From: an uncultured Alphaproteobacteria bacterium
Lineage (GTDB): Bacteria > Pseudomonadota > Alphaproteobacteria > Micavibrionales > Micavibrionaceae
Length of the DNA stretch: 15,962 nt
NCBI GenBank assembly: GCA_946480475.1
Contig: CAMLJM010000044.1
Coordinates: forward strand, 1-15,962
Direction: 5' to 3'
Positions within the stretch are counted from its first letter, which is position 1; each line of letters begins with the position of its first letter. The notes beneath the pieces were generated by a model. That model saw nothing but the letters and a program-made list of their open reading frames with translations, was not told the DNA's origin and did no database searches. Below are positions 7,838 to 14,412 of the stretch, piece by piece. The position numbers and the translations under genes were made by a program.

Positions 7838-8359
7838 TTATGTTGCAGGAGTTGGACGATTAATCCAATTACGCAGTGCAACCTTCAGATTTTTCTGAAG
7901 ATTTTCAGTTTCAATCGGGGGCAGAAAGTGACCCAGTGGAATTTCGTCTTTACGCAGGCATAGTGAAAGCTTTTTGATACCCCGAATCTCAGTTTCCTTG
8001 ATACGTGCCCACGGCAATTCCGCCGGACCCATCTGGGTTACCAAGGGGTTGTTCCAGTCCGGACGTGTGTGGGTCAAGGTCAGGCCAGATTCATCCATCT
8101 TGATCGTTTGGCGTTCACCAGCATCACGGGCGTTACTCATGAAGGCCCAGGTCAGGCCCATCTGGATTGCGAAGGCGAAAGGTACTGTATAGACGAGACT
8201 CTTGCCGCCTGACATAACACCTATGACAGCCGTAGATGTGCCGAGGATGATTCCTGTGCCGCCAATAGCAGCCAGCGCGCCCCGCTTCCCAATACTACGG
8301 TGTGGCACCAGTTCTGCCTCGAACCGTGCTTCTTCAAATGTCCCCGTTAAGTTAATCAT
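7838..8359 (-). CDS. DUF2244-like membrane protein
   Basis: A 173-residue protein that fits DUF2244, a poorly characterised alphaproteobacterial inner-membrane family. Seen: a short N-terminal part with the family-like FEAELVPHRSIGKRG, two adjacent hydrophobic segments (about 28-50 and 56-74, the first glycine-rich), then a cytoplasmic-looking beta-rich tail with LTLTHTRPDWN, LPWARIKE and a late LRKDEIPLGHFLPP motif. Function unknown. Strong ribosome site GGGAGG about 5 bases before the ATG at 8359. It lies 22 bases after the transaldolase gene and 23 before the next gene, so all are likely one transcript. Family assignment is from motif memory. Confidence 0.75.
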   Translation of the reverse strand: MINLTGTFEEARFEAELVPHRSIGKRGALAAIGGTGIILGTSTAVIGVMSGGKSLVYTVPFAFAIQMGLTWAFMSNARDAGERQTIKMDESGLTLTHTRPDWNNPLVTQMGPAELPWARIKETEIRGIKKLSLCLRKDEIPLGHFLPPIETENLQKNLKVALRNWINRPTPAT

Positions 8360-8381
8360 TCTCCCTCCCTGTTGTTTTTCT

Positions 8382-9038
8382 TTAGAGAATGCTTTGGCCT
8401 GTCTTTTTCCAGTCTTCGACGAAAGCGGCCAGACCCTTATCGGTCAGCGGGTGCTGGTACAGTTTGCGTATAACATCCGGCGGGCAGGTCATGACATCGG
8501 CGCCCAGACGTGCGGCCTCAAGGATGTGGACCGGGTGACGCACGGAGGCTACCAGTACTTCGGTCTGGAAGTTCGGGTAGTTCTCGTAAATCGTCATGAT
8601 GTCAGCGATCAACTGCATGCCGTCGAAAGAAATGTCATCCAGACGACCTACGAACGGGGAAATGAATGTCGCACCCGCTTTGGCAGCAAGCAGCGCCTGC
8701 ATTGCCGTGAAGCACAGCGTCACGTTGACCATGGTGCCATTGTCGGAAAGTTCTTTACAGACTTTCAGGCCAGCAGGGGTCAGGGGAACTTTTACAGCAA
8801 CATTGGGGGCGACCTTGGAAAGTTTCAGACCTTCCAGGCGCATGGTTTCGTAATCAGTGGCAGCAACTTCGGCGCTCACGGGGCCGGATACGACAGAGCA
8901 GATTTCTTCGATCAGGGGGATAAAGGGCTTGCCCGCTTTGGCGATCAGGGACGGGTTGGTTGTCACGCCATCCAGCAGACCCGTAGAGGCCAGGTCACGG
9001 ATTTCAGCAATATCACCTGTATCGACAAAGAATTTCAT
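8382..9038 (-). CDS. tal: Transaldolase, small TalC/MipB type
   Basis: Class I aldolase-fold enzyme of the non-oxidative pentose phosphate pathway, moving a dihydroxyacetone unit between sugar phosphates; cytoplasmic. The 218-residue protein is full length for the TalC/FSA subfamily: FVDTGDI start, [10 protein letters not shown], Schiff-base Lys83 in NVAVKVPLT, and [14 protein letters not shown]. Such proteins are often named fructose-6-phosphate aldolase. Aligned by eye with E. coli FsaA, however, the FSA residues Gln59 and Tyr131 are replaced by Glu57 and Phe129, the transaldolase-type pair, so I call it transaldolase. The ATG at 9038 has only a weak ribosome site. It heads the minus-strand run with DUF2244 and the repeated-domain genes, and is divergent from priA across 96 bases. 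Confidence 0.93.
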   Translation of the reverse strand: MKFFVDTGDIAEIRDLASTGLLDGVTTNPSLIAKAGKPFIPLIEEICSVVSGPVSAEVAATDYETMRLEGLKLSKVAPNVAVKVPLTPAGLKVCKELSDNGTMVNVTLCFTAMQALLAAKAGATFISPFVGRLDDISFDGMQLIADIMTIYENYPNFQTEVLVASVRHPVHILEAARLGADVMTCPPDVIRKLYQHPLTDKGLAAFVEDWKKTGQSIL

Positions 9039-9047
9039 AATCTGGGT

Positions 9048-9084
9048 ACCCGTTTTTGATAAGTGGAAACTATCCGGGTTTTTT
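9048..9084 (+). terminator. Terminator-like hairpin in the tal/priA divergent spacer
   Basis: ACCCG (9048-9052) pairs with CGGGT (9075-9079), and GATA (9058-9061) with TATC (9071-9074). Together they make a nine-pair stem with a five-T bulge, followed by a run of T to 9084. In plus-strand RNA this resembles an intrinsic terminator or attenuator, yet no plus-strand gene ends before it. It could act in a long priA leader or stop antisense reading from tal. Confidence 0.3.
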
Positions 9085-9134
9085 AAAGGGGTTTGCTGAT
9101 TTCTTCAAGTTTATTGCTGTGTTAAGGTTGGGTT

Positions 9135-11360
9135 ATGACCCAATCCCTGTTGTTTGAGGAAAATCCGCCAGAAACTGTGCCGGAAACGGTGCGCAAGGCG
9201 TCTGTACTTGTCCCTTATCCGGTAGACAAGGCCTATACCTATGCCTTGCCCGATGGGGTTGAGGTGCGAGCAGGTGATTATGTGGTCGTGCCTCTGGGCG
9301 GGCGCGAGGTGCCGGGCGTCGTCTGGGATGACGTGCCGGACGATGTGAAGCCCGGTAAATTAAAGGCCGCCATACATAAATATGAATTTCCACCGATGCC
9401 GGATATTGAGCGCCGCTTTATCGACTGGATCGCGCAATACACGATGACACCGCGCGGTGCTGTTTTGAAAATGGCCCTAAGCGTGCCGGGTGCCCTGGAG
9501 CCGCCGAAAGCCGTGCAGGGTTACATACGTGGTGTGCAAATTAATGAAACAACATTCAAGGGTTTGCCACCACAACGTAAAAGGGTGCTGGAAGCCGTGG
9601 CGGATGGCGTACCACGCCGTGCCTCCGAGATTTCGGAAGCCGCCGGATGCACGCCGAGTGTGATCAAGACCATGGTCGGGCAGGGATTGCTGACGCCTGT
9701 CGATATATTCTCATCCGCGCCCTGCAGGCACCCTGATATTGACCGCGCGCGCGCGACGTTATCAGCAACGCAAGCTTCATCGGCTGAGACATTATGCAAG
9801 TTTGTTGACGATGGTCAGTTTCATGCCGCGTTGCTGGATGGGGTGACGGGTGCGGGTAAGACAGAAGTTTATTTCGAAGCGGTCGCTGAAACGTTGAAAC
9901 AGGGCAAGCAGGTATTGTTACTGCTGCCCGAGATTGCGCTGTCGAACGCTTTCCTGGAGCGGTTCAAGTCGCGTTTCGGCTGTGCACCTGCCCTCTGGCA
10001 TTCTTCATTGGGTCCTGCTCAGCGCCGTAATACATGGCGCGGTGTGGCGGAAGGGCAAACCAAAGTCGTTGTCGGTGCGCGTTCGGCACTGTTCCTGCCT
10101 TATCAGGACCTGGGCCTGATCATCGTCGATGAAGAACATGACCCGGCCTATAAGCAGGATGAAGGCGTGATTTATAACGCGCGCGATATGGCGATTGTGC
10201 GTGCGCATCTGGGTAAAATTCCCATCGTGTTGGTATCGGCGACGCCTTCGCTGGAGACGATGGCGAATGTTTGGGCTGGAAAGTACGCGCATATCCATCT
10301 GCCTGATCGCCATGCAGGGGCGCAGCTTCCCGATGTGCATGTGATTGATATGAAGGTGGATAAGCCGGAGCGGCAGAAATTTATTTCACCTGTATTGCTG
10401 AAGGCTGTGGTCGATACGGTGGCGGCGGGCGAGCAGGCTTTGCTGTTCCTGAACCGCCGTGGTTATGCGCCGCTGACTTTGTGCCGCACGTGTGGACACC
10501 GTATGGAATGCCCACGATGTACGGCGTGGCTGGTCGAGCACAAGAATAGCGGCAAATTACAATGCCATCATTGTGGGTACGCGGTGCGCGAACCGAAAGA
10601 ATGCCCGGCCTGTCATGATGCCGACAGCTTTGCTGCGTGTGGCCCGGGCGTTGAGCGTATTCTTGAGGAAATCAAAGAGAGTTTCCCGCAAGCGCGCACC
10701 ATCGTTCTCGCGAGTGATACGGCGACTACGCATGACGAACTGAAAGCGATCCTTGATAAGATCCGTCATAACGAAGTCGATATTGTTATCGGTACCCAAA
10801 TCATCGCCAAGGGTCACCATTTTCCTAACCTGACTTGTGTGGGTGTGGTCGATGCCGACCTCGGGCTACAGGGGGGCGATCTGCGGGCGGCGGAACGCAC
10901 ATTCCAGTTACTGCATCAGGTGGCAGGCCGCGCGGGTCGTGAAGAGAAGCCCGGTCACGTATGGCTGCAGACATGGTTGCCGAAGAACAAAGTGATGGTA
11001 GCGCTGAGCCAGCATGACAGGGACCGTTTCCTTGATATCGAGATGCGGGAACGTGAAGCGGCCCATATGCCGCCGGTATCGCGTCTGGCGGGGATTATCG
11101 TTTCGGGTAAGCACGAACAACAGGTAGATGAAGTCGCGCGTGAATTGGGTAAATGTGCGCCACAGGCGGAGAACATCAATACGCTGGGGCCTGCGCCGGC
11201 GCCGTTTTATCGTCTGCGCGGGAATTTCCGCCGCCGCTTACTGGTACGGGCGGACAAGAATGTGAATATCCAGAAAGCCATTGAAGAATGGCTGGAGCGG
11301 GTCAAAACACCATCGACCATACGTGTTCAGGTCGATATCGACCCGCAGAGTTTCATGTAG
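9135..11360 (+). CDS. priA: Primosomal protein N' (replication restart helicase PriA)
   Basis: 3'-to-5' DNA helicase that recognises stalled forks and reloads the replisome. The 741-residue protein shows the whole PriA layout: N-terminal 3'-DNA-binding domain (about 20-120: VLVPYPVDKAYTYALP, VVVPLGGREVPGVVW), a winged-helix segment (about 145-190), Walker A GVTGAGKT (236-243), Walker B DEEH (332-335) followed by DPAYKQDEG, and helicase motif VSATPS. Then come eight zinc-binding cysteines (450, 453, 459, 462, 477, 480, 490, 493), GTQIIAKGHHFPNL, the QVAGRAGR motif VI and the C-terminal domain. The ATG at 9135 has AAGG 7 bases upstream. It is divergent from tal and followed by 154 non-coding bases. 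Confidence 0.97.
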   Translation: MTQSLLFEENPPETVPETVRKASVLVPYPVDKAYTYALPDGVEVRAGDYVVVPLGGREVPGVVWDDVPDDVKPGKLKAAIHKYEFPPMPDIERRFIDWIAQYTMTPRGAVLKMALSVPGALEPPKAVQGYIRGVQINETTFKGLPPQRKRVLEAVADGVPRRASEISEAAGCTPSVIKTMVGQGLLTPVDIFSSAPCRHPDIDRARATLSATQASSAETLCKFVDDGQFHAALLDGVTGAGKTEVYFEAVAETLKQGKQVLLLLPEIALSNAFLERFKSRFGCAPALWHSSLGPAQRRNTWRGVAEGQTKVVVGARSALFLPYQDLGLIIVDEEHDPAYKQDEGVIYNARDMAIVRAHLGKIPIVLVSATPSLETMANVWAGKYAHIHLPDRHAGAQLPDVHVIDMKVDKPERQKFISPVLLKAVVDTVAAGEQALLFLNRRGYAPLTLCRTCGHRMECPRCTAWLVEHKNSGKLQCHHCGYAVREPKECPACHDADSFAACGPGVERILEEIKESFPQARTIVLASDTATTHDELKAILDKIRHNEVDIVIGTQIIAKGHHFPNLTCVGVVDADLGLQGGDLRAAERTFQLLHQVAGRAGREEKPGHVWLQTWLPKNKVMVALSQHDRDRFLDIEMREREAAHMPPVSRLAGIIVSGKHEQQVDEVARELGKCAPQAENINTLGPAPAPFYRLRGNFRRRLLVRADKNVNIQKAIEEWLERVKTPSTIRVQVDIDPQSFM

Positions 11361-11461
11361 GTAATAAAATTTCAATATTGATGCGCTGCACAAAAGATTC
11401 TATCCTATTGATCCTGCGGTCTTATTCAGGCCCATTTTTTCTTGTCGCGCTGCAGCATGAA

Positions 11462-11493
11462 GCGTAGGCTGTTACGCAAATAAGAAGCGTAAC
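11462..11493 (+). promoter_or_regulatory. Leader with two mutually exclusive hairpins
   Basis: GTTACGC (11471-11477) is an exact reverse complement of GCGTAAC (11487-11493), giving a 7-pair stem with a nine-base loop. Its TACGC part can instead pair with an upstream GCGTA (11462-11466). The element sits in the leader of the gene at 11515, directly before a second hairpin at the start codon. A switching role is inferred from pairing alone. Confidence 0.4.
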
Positions 11494-11518
11494 CTATGAA
11501 AACGGGAGGTTTTCATGG
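11494..11518 (+). promoter_or_regulatory. Hairpin with ribosome site in loop and start codon in stem
   Basis: ATGAAAAC (11496-11503) pairs exactly with GTTTTCAT (11509-11516). A T-G wobble (11495/11517) and a C-G pair (11494/11518) extend it to ten pairs. The five-base loop is GGGAG, most of the ribosome binding site, and the start codon 11515-11517 lies in the 3' arm. The structure would expose the binding site while hiding the start codon. Confidence 0.5.
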
Positions 11519-12405
11519 CCTATATCTCTGAAAAGATACGTGACCAAGTCCGTATGCAACACTTCCGCGACGCTCTGACGGGTGTCCGTAAAAAGACAGC
11601 ACCTGAAGAAACACTGAAAGACCATGGTGTGACAGAACCTGTCACGGCATCTGATATTCAGGACCTAGGGCAGATGTTCCGGGGCGAAGTCAGGCAGCAA
11701 ATACGCGAAGAAGAAGCTATGCTGACCGGGCAGCCCGTCATTCAGGATGAGCAGGATGAACTGGAAAATCCGCAGTCCGGTTTTTTGGCGCGTGTGTTGG
11801 CGGGTGTGCGTTCAGAGCGCGCCAGCCGCGTACAGGCTGTTATTTCGCTTTCCTCAACGGGTGTATCATATGAAACGCCGGAGCAACCAGCCAAGCAACA
11901 TGTTGTCAGTCTGGCTTTTCATACCAAGGCTGTGGATCCCGCGAATAATGCGGATCCTGCAAAGCGCGATGTGAATGCTGTGCGCATGATCATGGAAAAT
12001 GTTTTTGATTGGGATTTTCACGAACGTCACCATGGCGATACCGTAACGCCGCAACTGGTCTATCGTCTGATGAAGTCGCTGAAGCTCAATCTGGAAACAG
12101 CATGCCCCAGCGTCAAGAATGATAGAGTTCTGGAGCTATTTGATGAGTTAGCGGCCCATGACTGGGTGGGGGATATCGTCAATTTCCGGCATATGACCGA
12201 ACATGTCATAGAGGCTTATCTAGAGGCGCAAAATGGCAATCCGAAGCCGATCGAAAAAATGGAGCGTTTCCTGCAGGGTGCCATTCGTTTCCACGAACGT
12301 TTCTATGCGGAGCTGCCGGAAGCCAAGGTGCCCATGCGCACATTGGCGCAGGCACTTGAAAAACAGGCGGGCAGGCCATCTTCTGCAAAACTGCGTCCGG
12401 CATAA
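11515..12405 (+). CDS. Unknown soluble protein
   Basis: I do not recognise a family. The 296-residue protein has no signal peptide or membrane segment. The N-terminal ~95 residues are highly charged and probably helical (KIRDQVRMQHFRDAL, then EVRQQIREEEAML). A middle part of about 100-150 reads as short beta strands (VQAVISLSSTGVSYE, VVSLAFH). The C-terminal half is helical, with a histidine-rich FHERHHGD near 166-174 and a KMERFLQGAIRFHERFY helix near 245-262. The ATG at 11515 follows GGGAGG (11504-11509) with five bases between, inside a hairpin. It stands alone after priA with a 154-base leader. Codon use does not look foreign to its neighbours. Confidence 0.85.
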   Translation: MAYISEKIRDQVRMQHFRDALTGVRKKTAPEETLKDHGVTEPVTASDIQDLGQMFRGEVRQQIREEEAMLTGQPVIQDEQDELENPQSGFLARVLAGVRSERASRVQAVISLSSTGVSYETPEQPAKQHVVSLAFHTKAVDPANNADPAKRDVNAVRMIMENVFDWDFHERHHGDTVTPQLVYRLMKSLKLNLETACPSVKNDRVLELFDELAAHDWVGDIVNFRHMTEHVIEAYLEAQNGNPKPIEKMERFLQGAIRFHERFYAELPEAKVPMRTLAQALEKQAGRPSSAKLRPA

Positions 12406-12433
12406 CCGGAACTTGATATTGTGTCTGCATGTT

Positions 12434-12454
12434 TTACCTCTATAGGTGAGGTGA
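12434..12454 (+). promoter_or_regulatory. Hairpin sequestering the GNAT gene ribosome site
   Basis: ACCTC (12436-12440) pairs exactly with GAGGT (12448-12452), and two more pairs (one wobble) extend the stem to seven, with loop TATAGGT. The 3' arm is the ribosome binding site of the gene at 12459, so this fold would block it. Confidence 0.35.
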
Positions 12455-12458
12455 CACG

Positions 12459-12725
12459 ATGAAGGACAATAAGAATCTGGGGCGTTACGAACGCGCTATA
12501 GGCGATGCGATTGTTTTTGCCAATTACCGGCTGGAAGGTAAAACGCTTTATATCAATTATATAGAAGCGCCTGAGGCTTTGCGCGGTACGGGCGAGGCAG
12601 GCAAGCTTATGGCCGATATCATGGATTATGCGCAGGATGCAGGACTAAAAGTTTATCCCATATGCAGCTATGCCGTGGCCTGGCTACGCCGGAATCCACA
12701 ATATAGCGCCCTGATGGCGGCTTAA
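12459..12725 (+). CDS. Small GNAT-like N-acetyltransferase (YjdJ type)
   Basis: An 88-residue protein of the short GNAT subfamily typified by YjdJ (COG2388). These minimal acetyl-CoA-binding proteins have mostly unknown substrates. Seen: central strands AIVFANYRLEGKTLYINYIEAPEALR (in pieces), the acetyl-CoA pyrophosphate loop as RGTGEAGKLM (about 42-51), a helix ADIMDYAQDAG, then LKVYPICSYAVAWLRRNPQY, which corresponds to the family's KVxPxCxxxxxxxxxHPEY ending. The loop reads RGTGEAGKL against the usual RGxGxxxxL, so binding is plausible. The ATG at 12459 has GAGG about 7 bases before it, in a possible hairpin. It lies 53 bases after the unknown gene and 46 before the TraX-like gene, all on the plus strand. 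Confidence 0.88.
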   Translation: MKDNKNLGRYERAIGDAIVFANYRLEGKTLYINYIEAPEALRGTGEAGKLMADIMDYAQDAGLKVYPICSYAVAWLRRNPQYSALMAA

Positions 12726-12730
12726 TGCAA

Positions 12731-12754
12731 AGGGGCTTAAAACCCCCGGTTTTT
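12731..12754 (+). terminator. Weak terminator-like element after the GNAT gene
   Basis: Just after the stop at 12725, GGGG (12732-12735) can pair with the C run at 12743-12747, or AAAACC with GGTTTT (12739-12744/12748-12753), followed by a short T run to 12754. Stems are short and the T run is only five, so termination would be partial at best. Confidence 0.3.
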
Positions 12755-12771
12755 GTGTTATCCTTGAGGCC

Positions 12772-13602
12772 ATGAGTCTCAAGCATCTGACCAAAGACCT
12801 GACTTCCTATGACCTGCTAAAGACGTTTGCCGTCATTTTCATGGTGGCCGATCACATTGGTTATTATTTCTTCGATGATGTGGAGGCGTGGCGTATTGCA
12901 GGCCGCATGTGCGTGCCGGTGTGGTTCTTCCTGATTGGTTATGCGCGCAGCCGGGATTTGGGGCCTAAGCTCTGGATTGGCGCTGTCATATTGATGGCCG
13001 CGAGCTTTGTTGTGGGGTTAGGCATGTTCCCGGTCAATATACTGGGCACCATGATTGTTGTAAGGCTGGTGATTGACCCGGTCATGGCGCGGGCCATGCA
13101 TACGCCGCAAAGTTTGTGGCCGATCAGCGTGATGATGGTTTTGCTGTCTTTCCCGACATCGTACCTGTTTGAATATGGGACGCTGGCCGTCATTATGGCT
13201 ATGTTCGGCTGGCTGGTGCGTCACCAGCATGAATATCCGCAGGGTCCAGCGCAGACGCAGCAGTTTTTCTTCTTCTCGATGTTTACATTCATCCTGATCC
13301 AGACGCTGTTCTTTGCTTTCAAAGGGAATGAAATCCCTGTTTTTGCCGGCGGCATTCTTGCTGTCATGAGCGTGCTGATGTTCTTCCGCCCGATAACATT
13401 TACAGGGACAGGTGAGGGTGTTAAAGGCATCCTGTTGTCACCGTTCCGGTTCATGGGCCGTTATACGTTGGAAATTTATGTGGCTCACCTGCTGCTGTTC
13501 AAGGCGCTGGGGGCGATGATCGACCCTGAACGATTCCAGCTCTTCGACTGGAAACTGGTGCCTGAGGGCATGCTGGAGACGGTTGTTTCGGGCGTCCATT
13601 AA
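12772..13602 (+). CDS. TraX-family integral membrane protein
   Basis: The 276-residue protein fits the TraX family of polytopic inner-membrane proteins, related to acyltransferases. TraX of the F plasmid acetylates pilin; chromosomal members have unknown targets. Seen: the N-terminal signature YDLLKTFAVIFMVADHIGYYFF (in pieces, about 13-34) followed by RIAGRMCVPVWFFLIGY. About seven to eight hydrophobic segments follow, including LWIGAVILMAASFVVGLGMF, FFFFSMFTFILIQTLFF and a last TLEIYVAHLLLFKAL. The DHIG histidine/aspartate pair is the likely active site by analogy. The ATG at 12772 has GAGG only two bases before it, closer than usual, but no other start would keep the first helix. No conjugation genes are nearby, so a surface-modification role is more likely than pilin acetylation (inference). 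Confidence 0.82.
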   Translation: MSLKHLTKDLTSYDLLKTFAVIFMVADHIGYYFFDDVEAWRIAGRMCVPVWFFLIGYARSRDLGPKLWIGAVILMAASFVVGLGMFPVNILGTMIVVRLVIDPVMARAMHTPQSLWPISVMMVLLSFPTSYLFEYGTLAVIMAMFGWLVRHQHEYPQGPAQTQQFFFFSMFTFILIQTLFFAFKGNEIPVFAGGILAVMSVLMFFRPITFTGTGEGVKGILLSPFRFMGRYTLEIYVAHLLLFKALGAMIDPERFQLFDWKLVPEGMLETVVSGVH

Positions 13603-13652
13603 CCGAATTATGACTCCTCAGGGCGGTTTTTGACCTATTTTCAGGGGGTTTT

Positions 13653-13673
13653 CAGGGGCGGGATGCGCCCCTG
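13653..13673. other. GC-rich hairpin downstream of the TraX-like gene
   Basis: CAGGGGCG (13653-13660) and CGCCCCTG (13666-13673) pair perfectly around GGATG. No T run follows on either strand, so it is not a standard intrinsic terminator. It may still mark the 3' end of the TraX transcript or shield it. It lies in the 197-base spacer before atpH. Confidence 0.4.
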
Positions 13674-13717
13674 TCCAAAAGTGCTCCTATAACTCGCAAA
13701 TCTCACGTTTTCTGCGC

Positions 13718-13746
13718 TTGCGCCGGGGCATTCCGTATGCTAAATC
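13718..13746 (+). promoter_or_regulatory. Candidate promoter for the atp operon
   Basis: TTGCGC (13718-13723) and TAAATC (13741-13746) are 17 bases apart, about 55 bases before atpH, with a moderate match to sigma-70 consensus. An operon promoter is expected in this spacer, but this exact placement is a guess. Confidence 0.25.
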
Positions 13747-13799
13747 CACGCTGCCTGTAAAAGGCTTTGAAGTGACAGAAAACCGGGATTTTTTAAGGC

Positions 13800-14360
13800 A
13801 TGTCCAACACCACATCAGGTCTGATCGCCACACGTTACGCCACCGCCTTGCTGGAGATGGCTGTCGATGCCAAAGCGCTCGACAAAGTTGAAAAGGACCT
13901 GCAGGAACTTGCAGCGATGCTGCAAGCTTCCCCGGACCTTCAGTCCCTTGTACGCAATCCGCTGATCGACCGTACACAGCAGCAAAAAGCTGTGGCAGCC
14001 CTCGCGAGCCATGCGAAATTCGACATACTGACAACAAACTTTCTGGGTGTGCTGGTGAGTAACCGCCGCCTTTCCGCATTGCCTGCTGTGATGAAGTCAT
14101 TCCGTACGGAAGTGGCGCGCCGCCGTGGCGAAGTGGAAGCTCGTGTGCAGACCGCTTACGCGCTGACACCGGCACAAACAGATGCCCTGCAGAAAGAACT
14201 GACCAAGGCGCTGGGTTCCAACGTGACCCTGAATGTCGAAGTCGAGAAAGACCTGCTGGGCGGCATGATCGTGACTGTTGGTTCACGCATGATTGATGAT
14301 TCACTGAAACGTAAGCTGGAGCGCCTGAAGCGTACGCTTTCCGGTTCACGTGCAGCTTAA
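13800..14360 (+). CDS. atpH: ATP synthase F1 subunit delta
   Basis: Part of the stalk joining F1 to the Fo b subunits of ATP synthase (OSCP homologue). The 186-residue protein is of usual length: an N-terminal helical domain starting SGLIATRYATALLEMA, with LVRNPLIDRTQQQKAV and NFLGVLVSNRRLSALP in the middle. The conserved C-terminal part includes EVEARVQTAYALT, VTLNVEVEKDLLGGMIVTVGSRMIDDS (in pieces) and a final RLKRTLSG. The ATG at 13800 aligns with the family start, although the only AAGG (13795-13798) ends just one base before it, and CCGGGA farther upstream is an alternative. It precedes atpA by 52 bases, the usual atpHAGDC order of Alphaproteobacteria, where Fo genes lie elsewhere. Confidence 0.96.
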   Translation: MSNTTSGLIATRYATALLEMAVDAKALDKVEKDLQELAAMLQASPDLQSLVRNPLIDRTQQQKAVAALASHAKFDILTTNFLGVLVSNRRLSALPAVMKSFRTEVARRRGEVEARVQTAYALTPAQTDALQKELTKALGSNVTLNVEVEKDLLGGMIVTVGSRMIDDSLKRKLERLKRTLSGSRAA

Positions 14361-14412
14361 AATAGACAACTCGCATAAAACTCTTACGACGTAAAACAAA
14401 GGAAAAGTAAAA

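Noticed and set aside
8202..9059. 285-codon plus-strand open frame opposite tal and DUF2244
   Set aside because: Antisense shadow of two well supported genes, with a low-complexity translation and no ribosome site that stands out.
13653..13673. Intrinsic terminator after the TraX-like gene
   Set aside because: The stem is perfect, but no T run follows on either strand, so it is listed only as a hairpin.
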